The translations under genes and the position numbers were made by a program. 64,000 bases of DNA from positions 9,889,169 to 9,953,168 of the forward strand of contig NC_087072.1 in NCBI RefSeq assembly GCF_026151205.1, in the 5' to 3' direction. Shown in pieces: positions 13,405 through 26,952 of the stretch. The notes beneath the pieces were generated by a model. It was not told where the DNA came from. It ran no database searches and was given only the letters and a program-made list of their open reading frames with translations. How positions within the stretch are numbered: position 1 is the stretch's first letter; every line of letters begins with the position of its first letter. The stretch comes from Bolinopsis microptera. Lineage: Eukaryota > Ctenophora > Tentaculata > Lobata > Bolinopsidae.

Positions 13405-15622
13405 GATATTAGCTCAGGAGGAGGAGGACTCAGGAGGAGGACTGAGGAGGACTGAGAAGGAGGAGGACTGAAGAGTACTGAAGAGTACTGAGGAGGATGG
13501 CTGAGGAGGATGGCTGAGGAGGATGACTGAGGAGGATGACTGAGAGGGAGGAGGAGGATCAGGAAGACCCAGGAGGAGGAGGAGGAGGAGGACCCAGAAG
13601 GAGGACCTCGGAGGAGGAGGAGGAGAACTGAGGAGGCAGGATGACTCAGGAGGAGGAGGACTCAGGAGGATGACTGAGGAGGACTGAGGAGGATGGCTGA
13701 GGAGGATGGCTGAGGAGGATGACTGAGAGGGAGGAGGAGGAGGAAGAGGAGGAAGAGGACTGAGGAGGAGGAGAAGGACTGAGGAGGAGAAGGAGGACCC
13801 AGGAGGAGGGGGACCCAGGAGGAGGAGGACCCAGGAGGAGGGGGACCCAGGAGGAGGAGGACCCAGGAGGAGGACCCAGGAAAAGGCCAAAGGAGGAGGA
13901 GGAGGACTGGGGAGGAGGAGGACTGTTGAGGACTGATAAGGAAAACTGAGGACGAGGAGGAGGAGTAGGAGGAGGACTAAGGAGGGGAGGAGGAAGAGGA
14001 CTGGGGAGGATCAGGAAGACCCAGGAGGAGGACCCAGAAGGAGGAGGACCCAGGAGGACCCAGGAGGAGGAGGAGGACTGAGGAGGACTGCGGAGGAGGA
14101 CTGACGATGACTGAGAAGGAGGAGGACTGAGGAGTACTGAGGAGGATGGCTGAGGAGGATGACTGAGTCACTGAGAAGGAGGAGGAGGACTCAGGAGGAG
14201 GACTCAGGAGGAAGAGGAGGAGGAGGACTTAGGAGAAATGAGAAGGAGGACTCAGGAGAACTGAGGAGGAGGAGGAGGACTAAATAGGAGGAGGAGGAGA
14301 AGGAGGGGGACTGGGAGAGGACTGAGGAGGAGGAGGACTGATGAGAAGGATGAGGAGGAGGACTGAGGAGGAGGACTGAGGACCGAGGGGGAAGAGGAGG
14401 AGGATGAAGAGGAGGAGGAGGACTGAGGAGGAGGACTGAGGAGGACTGAGGAGGATGGCTGAGGAGGATGACTGAGAGGGAAGAGGAGGAGGAGGAGGAG
14501 GAGGACTGAGGAGGACTGCGGAGGAGGACTGACGATGACTGAGAAGGAGGAGGACTGAGGAGTACTGAGGAGGATGGCTGAGGAGGATGACTGAGAGGGA
14601 GGAGGAGGAGGACTCAGGAGGAGGACTCAGGAGGAAGAGGAGGAGGAGGACTTAGGAGAAATGAGAAGGAGGACTCAGGAGAACTGAGGAGGAGGAGGAG
14701 GAGGAGGACTAAATAGGGGGAGGAGAAGGAGGGGGACTGGGAGAGGACTGAGGAGGAGGAGGACTGATGAGACTCAGGAGGAGGAGGACTCAGGAGGACT
14801 GAGAAGGAGGACTGACGATGACTGAGAAGGAGGAGGACTGAGGAGTACTGAGGAAGATGGCTGAGGAGGATAGCTGAGGAGGATGGCTGAGGAGGATGAC
14901 TAAGAGGGAGGAGGAGGAGGACTTAGGAGGAGGACTCAGGAGGAAGAGGAGGAGGAGGACTCAGGAGGAGGACTTAGGAGAAATGAGAAGGAGGACTGAG
15001 GAGAACTGAGGAGGAGGAGGAGGAGGAGGAGGACTGAATAGGAGGAGGAGAAGGAGGGGGACTGGGAGAGGACTGAGGAGGAGGAGGACTGATGAGAAGG
15101 ATGCAGATGAGGAGGAGGACTGAGGAGGAGGACTGAGGACCGAGGAGGAAGAGGAGGAGGATGAAGAGGAAGAGGAGGACTGAGGAGGAGGACTGAGGAG
15201 GAGGACTGAGGAGGACTGAGGAGGATGGCTGAGGAAGATGACTGAGAGGGAAGAGGAAGAGGAGGACTGAGGAGGAGGAGGAGGAGGACTGAATAGGAGG
15301 AGGACTGAATAGGAGGAGGAGGAGGGGGACTGGGGGAGGACTGAGGAGGAGGATGGAGGACTGAGGATAAGGATGAGGAGGAGGACTGAGGAGGACTGAG
15401 GACTGAGGAGGAAGAGGAGGAGGATGAAGAAGTGGAGGAGGACCCAGGAGGAGGACTGAGGAGGAAGAGGAGGACTGGGTAGGAGGAGGACTGATGAGGA
15501 GGACTGAGGACGAGGAGGACGAGGAGGAGGAGTAGGAGGAGGACTGAGGAGGGGAGGAGGAAGAGGACTGAGGAAGATCAGGAAGACCCAGGAGGAGGAG
15601 GAAGAGTAGGAGGAGGAAGCAT
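13405..15622. repeat. GGA-rich purine-biased satellite array
   Basis: Over 2.2 kb built from irregular units such as GAGGAGGACTGAGGAGG, almost free of pyrimidines apart from ACT. Larger blocks recur inside it, for example a stretch around 14090-14290 repeated at 14505-14710 and again near 14810-15010, showing segmental duplication. Long minus-strand frames rich in Pro and Ser are by-products of the repeat, not genes. Such a purine tract could form triplex or other non-B DNA. Confidence 0.95.
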
Positions 15623-15925
15623 CTAAATGTTATTTCCATTTTTGTCCGTTTTTGTCCGCTCTATTTTTGTCCTTTTTGAAAATATAGGGTACCGAACGGA
15701 CAAAAAACATGATCCCCCTATAACAGCAAAAATTGAACATTTTATTTAGCAATTTAGGTGTCCATTAATGTCCGCTAATGTCCGTCTATGTCCGCCTATG
15801 TCCGTCTATGTCCGCCTATGTCCGCCTATGTCCGCCTATGTCCGCCTATGTCCGCCTATGTCCTGTCCTTTTTGGATTCTATGAGACAAGCGGACATAGA
15901 CGGACGTGACACCCCCCCCATTAAT

Positions 15926-16585
15926 GATGTATTAATTTATACTCTTATATAATAGATTTAAGATAAAGTGCCCTCTTAAAGTTGATATGCCATTAAAATT
16001 GCATTTAAGAACGAAAGAGATAAAAATTAGATTTTGGTTTTAAAAGATAATATAACTGGGTCTCAAGTAAGAATTAAATATAAATTCTAAAATTATCAAA
16101 AGACATAAGGTAAAACCTCAATAGTAGATAGAAGCACTGTGAACCAAGTTCAGCTAAACATGCCCATCTCACAAATTCCAACTTAAATCTACAACTTTTT
16201 ACATGCCCGTACTATATCTATTATACAAGTTATCATCGTGAAATGAGTATTTTTTGAAACTCGCATAATCTGAAACCAAACAATATATTTCTGAACCAAT
16301 CCCATATCATAAATCTGAGCAAACACTTATCACCCACATGTGTGCTTATCGGTAGAATACGATAAGGTATCGTGGTCGAAACTTGAAAACTGAATTGACT
16401 TTAAATCTCCATGATTCATCCAGTTCATATCAGGCTTGTTTCATGTGGGTTCTAACGACAACTCATCATAACAGCTGATGTAAAGTTTACAGAAGTGATC
16501 GGGTCAGACATTCAACCAAACTTTCGACCAATTGTTTTCTTCCGATGAGTACACATCCGGATCAATCCCCTTTAAATACAACCCC
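15926..16585. other. Intergenic, includes 3' flank of the kelch gene
   Basis: AT-rich unique DNA downstream (minus strand) of the stop codon at 16586. No gene recognised. Confidence 0.5.
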
Positions 16586-19500
16586 TCAAATTTCTGATCG
16601 CCTGACTTTGACAGAGTCTAGTATTTTACTTGGAATGTCAACAATGCACACTCCCACACTACTTCGTCTCATACTCATACTGGCGACTGATATCCACTGT
16701 CCCGCTACGAGGTCGTATCTGAAACAAGCTTTTGTGAGTTTCAAGATATTCAAAAAATAAGGCCATTATCATAATATGTTTTATCATAATATGATACCTA
16801 TGATCATATATTATGGTCATTCGCAGTTATGGTCATTTGCAGTTATCTGAATCCGTGCCGACAATTATTTCAATTTCTACACAGCATAATACTTCGGACA
16901 ATTTGGTACTTTTTCATTATTCTCAGACTCATCTAACGATTCTCAGGAAATGTGAGATTTTAAAATATAAAAAATCAAAGAACAAAGTGCCGGTGGCAAA
17001 GAAAAGTGGCGGTGGAAAAACATACTTTTCGCTGAATCGTATTTCTAAGTAAACTCTAATATAAACCTCCCAGAAAGCTATCCATATTTCCCACATAAAT
17101 TGCTCTATATTAGAAAAGCCCTTCACCACACGATGAAACAACTGTCTCGAGTATATCCATTACATCACCCTCAGCTTCTAACGTTCCATGCTACCATGCT
17201 TACTAAGTTTCAAGCAATAAATCTCTGTCAGCCGTCCCTAATTTCTAAATTAATAATCTTTAGGAGAGCCTGTTTTTACTTGATTCATTATTTCCAAGTG
17301 CAACATGAGCGCAGTATCAATATGACACTGGGGCAGAACTTCTTGCACCTTATTACTTCACTTAGGGTATGAATTGAAGCTGTGATTTGTCAGTGCTATT
17401 TAATGTGGCCTCTAATTTCCAGAATCTCTGACGCAAGTCCCCTTGATAATTTAGTCTTCCAACAGATCTGACGTAAGCATCACATGCATGATTTCATAGA
17501 CGCCCTATTAGAGAACATAATGAAACCAAAAATAAAACTAAAAGTGCAAACATCTGTGAATTGAGAAAATAAAGGAAAAAAACTAACTTTTCGACTGTAT
17601 TGAGAGAGCTGCATCCGTCGTTCCCGCCCACAGCGTAGAGCGCGCCGTCCACCACAGCAATATCAACTGCACTGCGAGACGTGTGCATTGGCTCCAACCA
17701 CCTCCACTTTCCTTCTCGAGTATCGTATCTGAAAAAAGGAGGAGTAAAAAAATCCACCTTAAATAAATGAATAATGAGGGTTACACCTGATACATTTCAT
17801 ATTATAAATAAGTGATAACAAACTAAGCAATCAAAACATCATGTTTTAAACAAACCTCTCCACAGAACTGAGACTAGTACAGCCATCATTACCTCCCACC
17901 ACATACACACATGAGTCGAGTGCTATAACACCGGCACCTGAGCGCTGGGAGTGCATCTGATTCACTGTATACCTGAGATATATACAGTCGTTAGTTTTTA
18001 GAATATACAGTCGTAAGCTTTAAGAATATATCTAATGAGCTGTAAATTATTTAACTGTGAAGCAAGATTACATCCCAGCTGCGCTGCAGTGTCAGGGGTT
18101 TAAGGGTCCCTGGGTTGGAGCCAGATAGATAGATGCCTATAGAGTTAGAATAATTTCGGAAATCCTTACCATTTTTCCCTGTCTGGATGGAACATTTCCA
18201 CAGTACTAAGATGAGAAGTTCCGTCAAAGCCGCCCACTGCGTAGATCTGCTTATCAGAGGTGACTGCGCGTACGTAGCGCCGCTTTGTTGTCATTACTGG
18301 TGCCGCCATCCACACCTGACAGAACTTAGGTTCAGTTTGGTTTTCAGTGTAACTCAGCGAATAAATTATATATCCTGAACCGTTATCTGTTTATATGTCC
18401 ATATTTTTAATGTGAGATAATAAATAAATACCAAATAATGGATATGTAATTTATCATATCATATTCTGGATGTGACTAATTTAATTCCACTCTTGCTAAA
18501 GTTGAGCACCTTTTGGAAAACCGTCCAACGGCAATATTAGATGATTATGGCGATGCCCACCATTCGATCTCAAACTTTTCAAAAGTATTCTAACTTTATT
18601 TTCAACAATTTGTCGAACATTCAGAGTTCTCCTCTCTTGTAGTTAAAACACTAATCAGAGAGGAGTAAACTACAACAATTCATTAGCATGATCTATATAT
18701 TCTCCCTGGAACAATCTTATATATATAGTAACTCAATGAGGTTGTCTCATTAGCCAAGGGGGAAGGATGAGAGGGTAAACTAGAGACTCAAGAGAGGACA
18801 AAGGATGTAGCTTACACATTATGGCGGCCTCTATTACCTCTCGTATGCAGATAGCAGGCACCGGCGATGGTGATCTATTGTTAGTTTGTTAAATTATAAT
18901 GATCCATGTTCCCGCACAAACTCGGGGTATGGATAGAGCTCCTCTTTTTCACGTACGAGTTACACTAACAATAACACGTTCTAGCACACACACCATTACA
19001 CGGACATGCTAGCTACCATATCAATATCCACTACCCTCTCTACTTCTAGATATAATTATAATAACTCACATACAGACTCTATGCTATTAGTGCTGCTACA
19101 GTCAGACTATGAGACTGTAGCACTGTGCTATTATTACTGCTAAAGTCAGTTGTAGCACTGTGCTATTATTGCTGCTAAAGTCAGTTGTAGCACTGTGCTA
19201 TTATTGCTGCTAAAGTCAGTTGTAGCACTGTGCTATTATTGCTGCTAAAGTCAGTTGTAGCACTGTGCTATTATTGCTGCTAAAGTCAGTTGTAGCACTG
19301 TGCTATTATTGCTGCTAAAGTCAGTTGTAGCACTGTGCTATTATTGCTGCTAAAGTCAGTTGTAGCACTGTGTTATTATTGCTGCTAAAGTCAGTTGTAG
19401 CACTGTGCTATTATTGCTGCTAAAGTCAGTTGTAGCACTGTGCTATTATTGCTGCTAAAGTCAGTTGTAGCACTGTGCTATTATTGCTGCTAAAGTCAGT

Positions 19501-22500
19501 TGTAGCACTGTGTTATTATTGCTGCTAAAGTCAGTTGTAGCACTGTGCTATTATTGCTGCTAAAGTCAGTTGTAGCACTGTGCTATTATTGCTGCTAAAG
19601 TCAGTTGTAGCACTGTGCTATTATTGCTGCTAAAGTCAGTTGTAGCACTGTGCTATTATTGCTGCTAAAGTCAGTTGTAGCACTGTGCTATTATTGCTGC
19701 TAAAGTCAGTTGTAGCACTGTGCTATTATTGCTGCTAAAGTCAGTTGTAGCACTGTGCTATTATTGCTGCTAAAGTCAGTTGTAGCACTGTGCTATTATT
19801 GCTGCTAAAGTCAGTTGTAGCACTGTGCTATTACACAGACTGTTTGCGCTCCAGTGTGTAACTCACTTCTGCTGCAGCTCTAATGTTATACACTGGACAC
19901 ACTGAGACGCAAAGTCCAATGAGTTTTAAAATAATATCTAGCTTGTATTGTACTGGTAACATAAAATTATCAGTATCAGCCGCAAGCCAGCAGCTGCATG
20001 CTCTCTGAAACCAGCGGTGCGGCTAATGGAGATACACATAATCTATTATTGGGGCTCTAGAAGTATTGGCTTATTGAACCGCTAAAATCAGGGTCTGGAC
20101 TCACTAGACATAATCACTCGCAAGAGACTTGATACGAGGAGGTTGGGGCCTAATCCTCCGTTAGAGGATGCTGATGCTAACAGAATATTTTCACAAAACA
20201 CGCGAGCACACGTGATAATGGATATCATGTTGAGTGTTGACGCTGCTGCTGGGATGATATCTTGATCTGCGCTGGTAGTTATAGTCGAGTAACCATCGTA
20301 TCTCATTACACTTCATGATGAGTTCACACAGGGACATTACCACTGTGATTACAGTTCACTACATTACACTACTTAAATCATACGGGTAATAAGATCAACA
20401 TGGCCCCAGGACCAGGGAGGGAGAGTACATGGTCAGATGCGCTCACTGGTTTACAAGCGGCTGGTTTGTGCGTCATTGGTGGTGCAGTGGTGCAATCATT
20501 GTTGATTGTACAAATGCAGGTCTCTTTGGATAGCATTAAATTTCATTCTGTTTAAGAGGGCAATAATCGAGTTGTGTTCAAAATTGCCTCGAGATTAGGG
20601 AATTACAAATGAAATAATACATAGTGATAAATATCGATACTGATAAGACGGAATTGAAGACCATCATATCACCAACTTGTAAGCTGATAGGATAATTTCT
20701 GTGCCCACTGAAAAGCTGCACAGATGAGCGGGTGAATTTGAATTATGAGCTACCTTAATACCGTGTGGTTTAAACAGTGCAGTGAAAACAAGTTATGTTT
20801 AACAGTACACGTGCTGTAAAAGGCAATAAGGTGAATTGAGTAGTGTAATAACAAGATAATATTAACAGTTTATGTTTAAAGAACAGGGCTGTTATAGGAT
20901 TATGTGGCAATGTCAATATAAAGAGAAGAAACTTCTAATAAACCTACCTAATGCTAATATACAGACTGGCTAAAGAATGTAAAATGAAGCGACAAATAGC
21001 AAAAAATGTAGCAAAAAGGAACCCACCTCCATATAAGGATCGTATCTCTCCATGTAGTCCAGACAAGTGTATCCATCATATCCTCCCAAAGCGTACATTA
21101 TACCATCCAGCTCTGTTATCCCTACACAACTCCTCCTGATTGTCATGGAGGGGGCTGCTGTCCACTCGTTCACCTGAAATGGAACCGTCGTCAGTAAAAT
21201 ACAAACACACAGTTTTTATTGTTGATGTGAACACATTGCGTTCACATTTAAGAAAACGGTCAACCAAACTTCTTAAATTTCATTTTATATGGGGTATTTT
21301 TCCAACAGTGTCCATTTTATGTGCCCAGTCCCTTCCATTCTATCAATTCTGAAACTAATCTAATCTTATGGTGCTTATGTATGTAACTTCTTTTAGTCCT
21401 CTTGTTCTGATCCGTAACTTAAATCTGCTTTTGTGTTTTTTGTTGCTGTGTACGTGTTTTTATGCATGTATTTATTTTCTCAAGCTCGTTTCTTCGCATG
21501 TTTTATCGAGACAAGCATGACAAGTGGCAGCTCAGTTCCTATTTTGAAACAGTAGTAAAAAAACAGCTAGTTCACATCTTTGGCACGCCGACTATCAATT
21601 ATGTATCATCACGTTTTTCAGATCTGATCATGCAGATTGATCGATAAAATATAGTTTTGTCCAATTACTTTTAAAACTTTTCGATCGATACACATGTTAA
21701 GTTTTGAAGAGCTCAAACAATATGTCAGGATGCAACTGCCATGTATTTATTCGCTTTCAACTAACGTACAAATACATGCATAATTTTAAGGAAGCTTCTA
21801 GAATGATTGTTGGTCACTTCACTGAAAGACTTTGATCTTACACTTTACTATTAGATAAACATTATTAAGTTCCAGATAATAATGATGAATGAGAACAACA
21901 AGCATTATATGTAATGAAGGTCGTGTAGAGATATTTATATTAATTACAGCGTTGGCACACGCTGCGTTCTAAATATTATATGGGTAAGATTTTAGGACAA
22001 TTTCAACAAATCATTCGTGATATTGTGATTCTTTGTAAGATTTACGAGTAAAATGACTTGTTTTATTGTGTTTTAGAAAAAAATAGGAAGGATAAGATCC
22101 TGATTCTGGCAGGTCTGCAAAATTCTATTTCCTTGTAATTCTTGCAAATTCTATTTCCTTGTACCACTCATTCTTCTTTAACGTTAATCGAATCTGGTGA
22201 TGACTCTAATAGAATTAGGAATATGTACATGACCCATCAGGATAAGAGTTTTTCAGAATTGGTTGTAAAGAGACTAACGAGCTTGAACATGAAATCTTGT
22301 TATTTGATCAATAATCAGTTTAGAAAGGAAATCTAGACGATCTGAAAGCACATACAAAAGCTGAATTTGATTCATTCATCACTTAGTCTTATCCTGTAAA
22401 GTGTAATTTTATTTCGTGAAAGTTTTCGGTCATCGACCTAAAACTTCCTACACAAACAATGAACATCACCTTATTATAGTTTGGAAACTTCCTGAATCTA

Positions 22501-25500
22501 TAAATACGCTCAAGTTGATTAAAGAAGCCATGACCCAAGAGTCCAGACCACCTTTGACGTGATAGCCATTACCAACCAGGCCGAACTGATTACAGATCCA
22601 TTATTTGATGGGATAAATCAATTTAATTGTAATTAGAAGCTGTGCCATATGATCTGTACCACGGACCTGGTGTTTACCACCGGCCCATAATCTAATCAAC
22701 TAATCGTAATCCTCGACAAAACAGACACCTTCACAACAATGTATCCGACTAAAGATGTTATATAGCAGAGTCTTGTGACTCATACTCACGGAAGGGTTGT
22801 ATTTTTCCATGGAGAGAAGGTGGATAGCTCCGTCGTAGCCTCCAGTTGAGTACACAAATCCGTCAAGTTCCAGGACACCCGCACGTGCGCGCGGCGTGGA
22901 CATCTGCGAAACACGATACCACGTGTCGTCAGTTATAGAGTAACACTCACACTCACAGTGTGTTGTGAATTGGGATCCTCCACCAATAGCCATCATTGTG
23001 GGTATGTGATCTGGTTTCTTTCTTGCTATCGTTCCTGGGAGAGTATAATATTAATGTGAACTGTTTGTTTTTCTAAACTTTTAATTGAATGAGCTAACAA
23101 AATAAGTTCTCACAAAGACTTTTTAAAAGGACACCCAGATAAATCACTCTAAACGCCCCTCATCTTATTACAGCGTTACTAAATCAGTTGGCAAATGCAT
23201 TCAGACTCTCAGCACATTAAATCACACTCTAAATTTAAAACCAAAATCGAATTTTCCTTATTTCACCCCCGGTGAGTAAAGCATATTCATGATTAAAAAC
23301 AACAAACCTAATCGACTACTTACAGTCCACCGGAGTAAAAACAAACTGGAAAATCACAAACTTTTAAAGACCTTAAACAAAGTTAAAAGCTCACCAAAAT
23401 GTTGCATGGAGCTCCGATGTCTAGGTTGCATCTGATACCTCATAGCCTGCATCAGCAAGTCTTTAATCTTTACGTCCACGATATCTCCGATAGCTTCCAG
23501 CACTTCTCCCAGGAGGACTGAGGAGGGAAGGAGGGAGAGCTTAACGTAACTCAAAACATCTGCTAGGTTACTAACTCTTTTTATAGGGTCCTTGTTGTAC
23601 CACTTCATAGCTGCTTCAAACAAAACTCGTTCACTTGCCACGTTCAGTTTATCCATTGACAGGAACTGGAAAAGGAAATGATGGTTAAAAATACTCGATG
23701 ATTTAGCTAAATATTAGTAAAACAAGTCTAAGAATTTGTCTCACCATCATTGTCTGTAATGTGGCCTGCCTGGATAAAAATATTTTCATAAAACATACTC
23801 ATTACCCCACATTGGTTACAATATTTTTGTTATTTTAACTTTAATACCTCTATAATACTGCCAGCAGGAAGTTGTACGAACTCATCTCCCTTCATACACA
23901 CTTCATAGAAGTTCCTCTGAATGAACCGCCTCGCTGTGGCTAGTAACGATTCACAGTGGTGTTTGTCTGAAAAATAATATAGAATTATTATTAACTACAT
24001 GAAAAGCAACCTGAGAAATTTTTGAAAATGACGATAATGATATGCATGGATAGACCTTATATTGTTCTACGTCATAAAACTCATTAATTTACAATAACTC
24101 TGGCGTCGTTATTGACCAACAACGTGTTTAAAAAAACGCAAAAGAAATAAGATGAAATAATGTCCTTCGTACCAGCAAAGAGGTAAAATCCGAGACAGTT
24201 TGATATAGAGAGATGTTGTTCGAGGAACACGCCACACTGGTCCACTACATAGTCTAATTGTAACATCCTGGCTGCTGGTAACAACTCCTGTACGTTCTCC
24301 TCACAGATCGTCACCTGAGCAGATACAAGGGTTACTTGGGAGTACAGTAGGGTTTGTGGTTATTCAGGATAAACTTTTGAAAAGGAGTTGACTAACACAG
24401 AGTTAATATAAGTATAATCATACGCAGTTTTGGATCAGTAAGCGAATTCTGGTTCAATTTTTTTGAGGAATCAAGTAATAACCTCATCCAATGCCAAATC
24501 CATGGCCAAATCCATAGTCGTGCACCTCCAGAAATATATGAGTTTAAATTATAAGTAGGATTCGCAGAAAATAGAGCAATCATGTGCTAGAACGATACTC
24601 AAAAACTCGAAGAATGCAGATTGCAACAGGTAACGTCGTTAAGTACAAATGACCGCTACCCAAGCTTGGTATGTGCCTTGGATCGTCCAGTGGGGACATG
24701 ATTTGCATAATGTAATCACCAACTATTTACCATAATTTCTACTTGCTGTTGTAGTGAGTTACACCTTCAAGTACAGAACATTATATCATTAGCCAGGCCC
24801 GCTATGTCTCTATAATAGGACAGTGAGAGTGAACAGTGAACAACACCACAATAAGATAACAACAAAACAATACCTTGTTTGAGTAAGCGTAGTCTATAAG
24901 AGCCTCCACGGCACCAGCATCAACATCGTACAAAGAGACCTTGTCCTGCTTACTCTCTGCTAAGTTACTGGTGAACATGGCCCGGAAGTAGGGGGAACAT
25001 GAGGATAGCACTATTCTGTGCGCCTGAAATGATATCGTCAGATCTTGATAATTAACGAATAATGTTATAAATGTTCATAGTCAATCACATAGTCTTGCTA
25101 TTGCTTTAAGGTTTGTTAAAAAAAGTCAACTAGTTCATAAACGGTCCTAAGTTTGCTAAAGTATGCTGAACAGTAATAAGTAACTCACCTCAATCTCTTT
25201 ATCTCCAACTACAATGGTAATGTCACAGAAGAACTTCTTTTCACGGAAGTATTGCATTTCGTCCAACATCTTGCTAGCTTCACTGTCGCTGTGATAGTCT
25301 ATACTACTGGAGTTGTGACGAGGTGAAGTTGATCCAAATGAAGCACTTCTCTTTCTACGGGTCCGCTTGCCACTGCAGACTGAACGGACCGGACTGGTGT
25401 CTGATCTTTCTGATTCAAAGTCGGATCTGAAGAATTCTTCTGAAATTAGAGACTTGTTACCTCTTTCAGAATCCAACGACTTACTCAACCAACTATTCAA

Positions 25501-26952
25501 CTACTACGTACCTGTAGGCAGCTACATAATATGACTTTAAGTGCAGCTGAAACGTAATTTTTGATCCATTGTTTTCGTTTTGGAGTTAGCTCGTTATAAA
25601 ATTTGAGGTTATTTTATTTTAAATACACGTTATGCTTATCGTTTTATTATATACTAGTGTAACCCGGCCTTCGGCCGGGATTTCACTGCCGCAGTTAAAA
25701 AGGGTAGGAGCATTTACCCGTTGAGTCAGAACCCGCATTAGGTGAGCAATTCTATTCGGAGTGCCCTCACGTATCCAATGGTATCTTAAACAATAGTAAT
25801 AGTATCTTAAACAATAATCAATAGAAATTAACCCTTAACACCACACCCGCCTATCATATTTGTGAACACGCATAACATTGTCGTATGAAAGTATGAACTC
25901 TCTCTCTCTGCAGTCCAAACAGTTCCCCCTCCCCTAATAAGATTATAGTATAGACAGCGAATCTTACCCGGGTAACTCAATTACACTAATTATGCAGCTA
26001 CATATATATATATGCGAGCCCCGTAACTCTTACCGTTCTGCTCAAGCCATTTTATGTAACATTTGTGGTACAAAACCATCAATTAAACCACCTACCAACG
26101 ACCGATTTAAAAAACCTTTATCATTTAACTTCGTCAGAGTTTTGTCGGCACTTTACCGAAAAAATCAGTCCCGCAACTCTTACCGTTTTCTTGATTAAGC
26201 CGCTCGGAAATTACAAACAGACAGACAGACACACATTCTGGGATTATTAGTTAGATTATAATCTCATGATCATGCAGACTATTAATGTAATAGTGCCAGT
26301 CGGATAAACTTGCTCAACGTATTTGGTTTTCAATAACTGCAGAGTACAGACCAATAAATAATCTTAATTTGTTTACTGCAACTGGATCGTACGGGATGCA
26401 TTAATAACATGAAATTAAGCTGAGGTATAAAATCCCACACGAACCCCTCAGTCCACACAAACTAAAATGAGAAGTATTTATTATGTATGTTAGTATGTAC
26501 ATACCAAATATAAACAGACCAAGCACGAATAATTTTGTTGAGATATTTGAAACAAGTAAAGAAGGAAGACTAATTACTTGACTATCAGAAAGGCTGAATG
26601 TTAAATGCACATGACGGTATAGGGGTCAGAAGCTTCAACGATAATCTTCCTACAATAATACAGGGCACTTAGTACATGATACATGTCAACCTTTGTATTG
26701 GAATTTAACTGATTATTGAAAGATTTGGCGAAATAATTTAGATAATAAGCTCTCCACAAATTTAATTTTAAACAGTTGTAACTTGTATTTACCAGGAGGG
26801 TCAGGTGATAGATTAGATAAGGTGAGGGTTTCTGATAAGTTGTCAAGAGTTTCCTCGAGCTCGTCCAAACCAGAGTCAATAGGCTCTATGTGATCAACCA
26901 ATTCAGGAGATGACCTCAGAGACGAAGGTCGATCATATGACCTGCCAAACAT
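16586..26952 (-). CDS. BTB-BACK-kelch (KLHL-type) Cullin-3 adaptor, 12 exons, 673 aa
   Basis: Exons in transcript order: 26952-26793, 25439-25189, 25023-24874, 24314-24173, 23966-23848, 23665-23395, 23034-22790, 21173-21027, 18315-18170, 17972-17856, 17728-17588, 16718-16586. Every junction has AG/GT ends and matching phase, giving 2022 bases. Residues 1-110 are a Ser-rich, acidic N-terminal extension. A BTB domain (about 115-225, with FFCDITIVV and SSCSPYFRAMFTS) is followed by BACK (about 230-345) and six kelch repeats with GG pairs (STGGYDG, ALGGYDG, AVGGFDG, VVGGNDG, AVGGNDG), closed by the last exon (YDLVAGQW..RRSSVGV). In this family BTB-BACK binds Cullin-3 and the propeller binds the substrate. 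The exact KLHL orthologue is not clear. The start is the first ATG of a separate exon; an internal ATG at 25269 is the fallback. Confidence 0.9.
19090..19834. repeat. 35-bp satellite array in a kelch-gene intron
   Basis: About 21 head-to-tail copies of a 35-base unit containing GCTGCTAAAGTCAGTTGTAG. They are almost identical; a few copies differ at one base (TGTTATT for TGCTATT). It lies inside the 2.7 kb intron between the exons ending at 21027 and starting at 18315. The left edge has diverged units with TACAGTCAG and ATTACTGC. Confidence 0.95.
25650..26262. mobile_element. Probable non-autonomous element in the first kelch-gene intron
   Basis: The intron between the first two coding exons holds a block starting near TATACTAGTGTAACCCGGCC and ending near GACAGACAGACACACATTCT, then GGGATTATTAGTTAGATTA. 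At its left end is a perfect hairpin (CCCGGCC TTC GGCCGGG, 25665-25681), and the motif AACTCTTACCGTT occurs twice (around 26024 and 26176). This resembles repeat ends seen in invertebrate genomes, but there is no second copy here to define the borders and no ORF. Confidence 0.4.

Larger units (their letters stand above)
13210..15924. mobile_element. Non-autonomous DNA element with TIRs and TTAA flanks carrying a GGA satellite
   Basis: The outer ends are TTAA followed by TGGGGGGGGTGTCA (from 13210) and its complement TGACACCCCCCCCA followed by TTAA (to 15924). The inverted repeats extend about 32 bases (13214-13245 against 15889-15920), with one mismatch. Just inside, a 35-base segment containing TGTCCTTTTTGGATTCTATG occurs at both ends in the same orientation (13242-13277 and 15854-15889). 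The interior is nearly all tandem repeats: 20-mers of CGGACGGACATTGG type, a 2.2 kb GGA-rich array, and TGTCCGCCTA 10-mers at 15770-15860. The TTAA duplication is like piggyBac-type transposition, but no transposase is present. The superfamily is inferred from the ends only. Confidence 0.75.

Noticed and set aside
13414..15639. Long minus-strand Pro/Ser-rich ORFs (158, 64 and 221 codons)
   Set aside because: They are direct translations of the GGA satellite; no start context, splice sites or non-repetitive residues.
19090..19834. CRISPR-like array
   Set aside because: Units are head-to-tail with no spacers, in an animal gene intron; it is a satellite.
20088..20306. 73-codon ORF in the kelch intron
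   Set aside because: No resemblance to any protein and no acceptor or donor in phase with the kelch exons.
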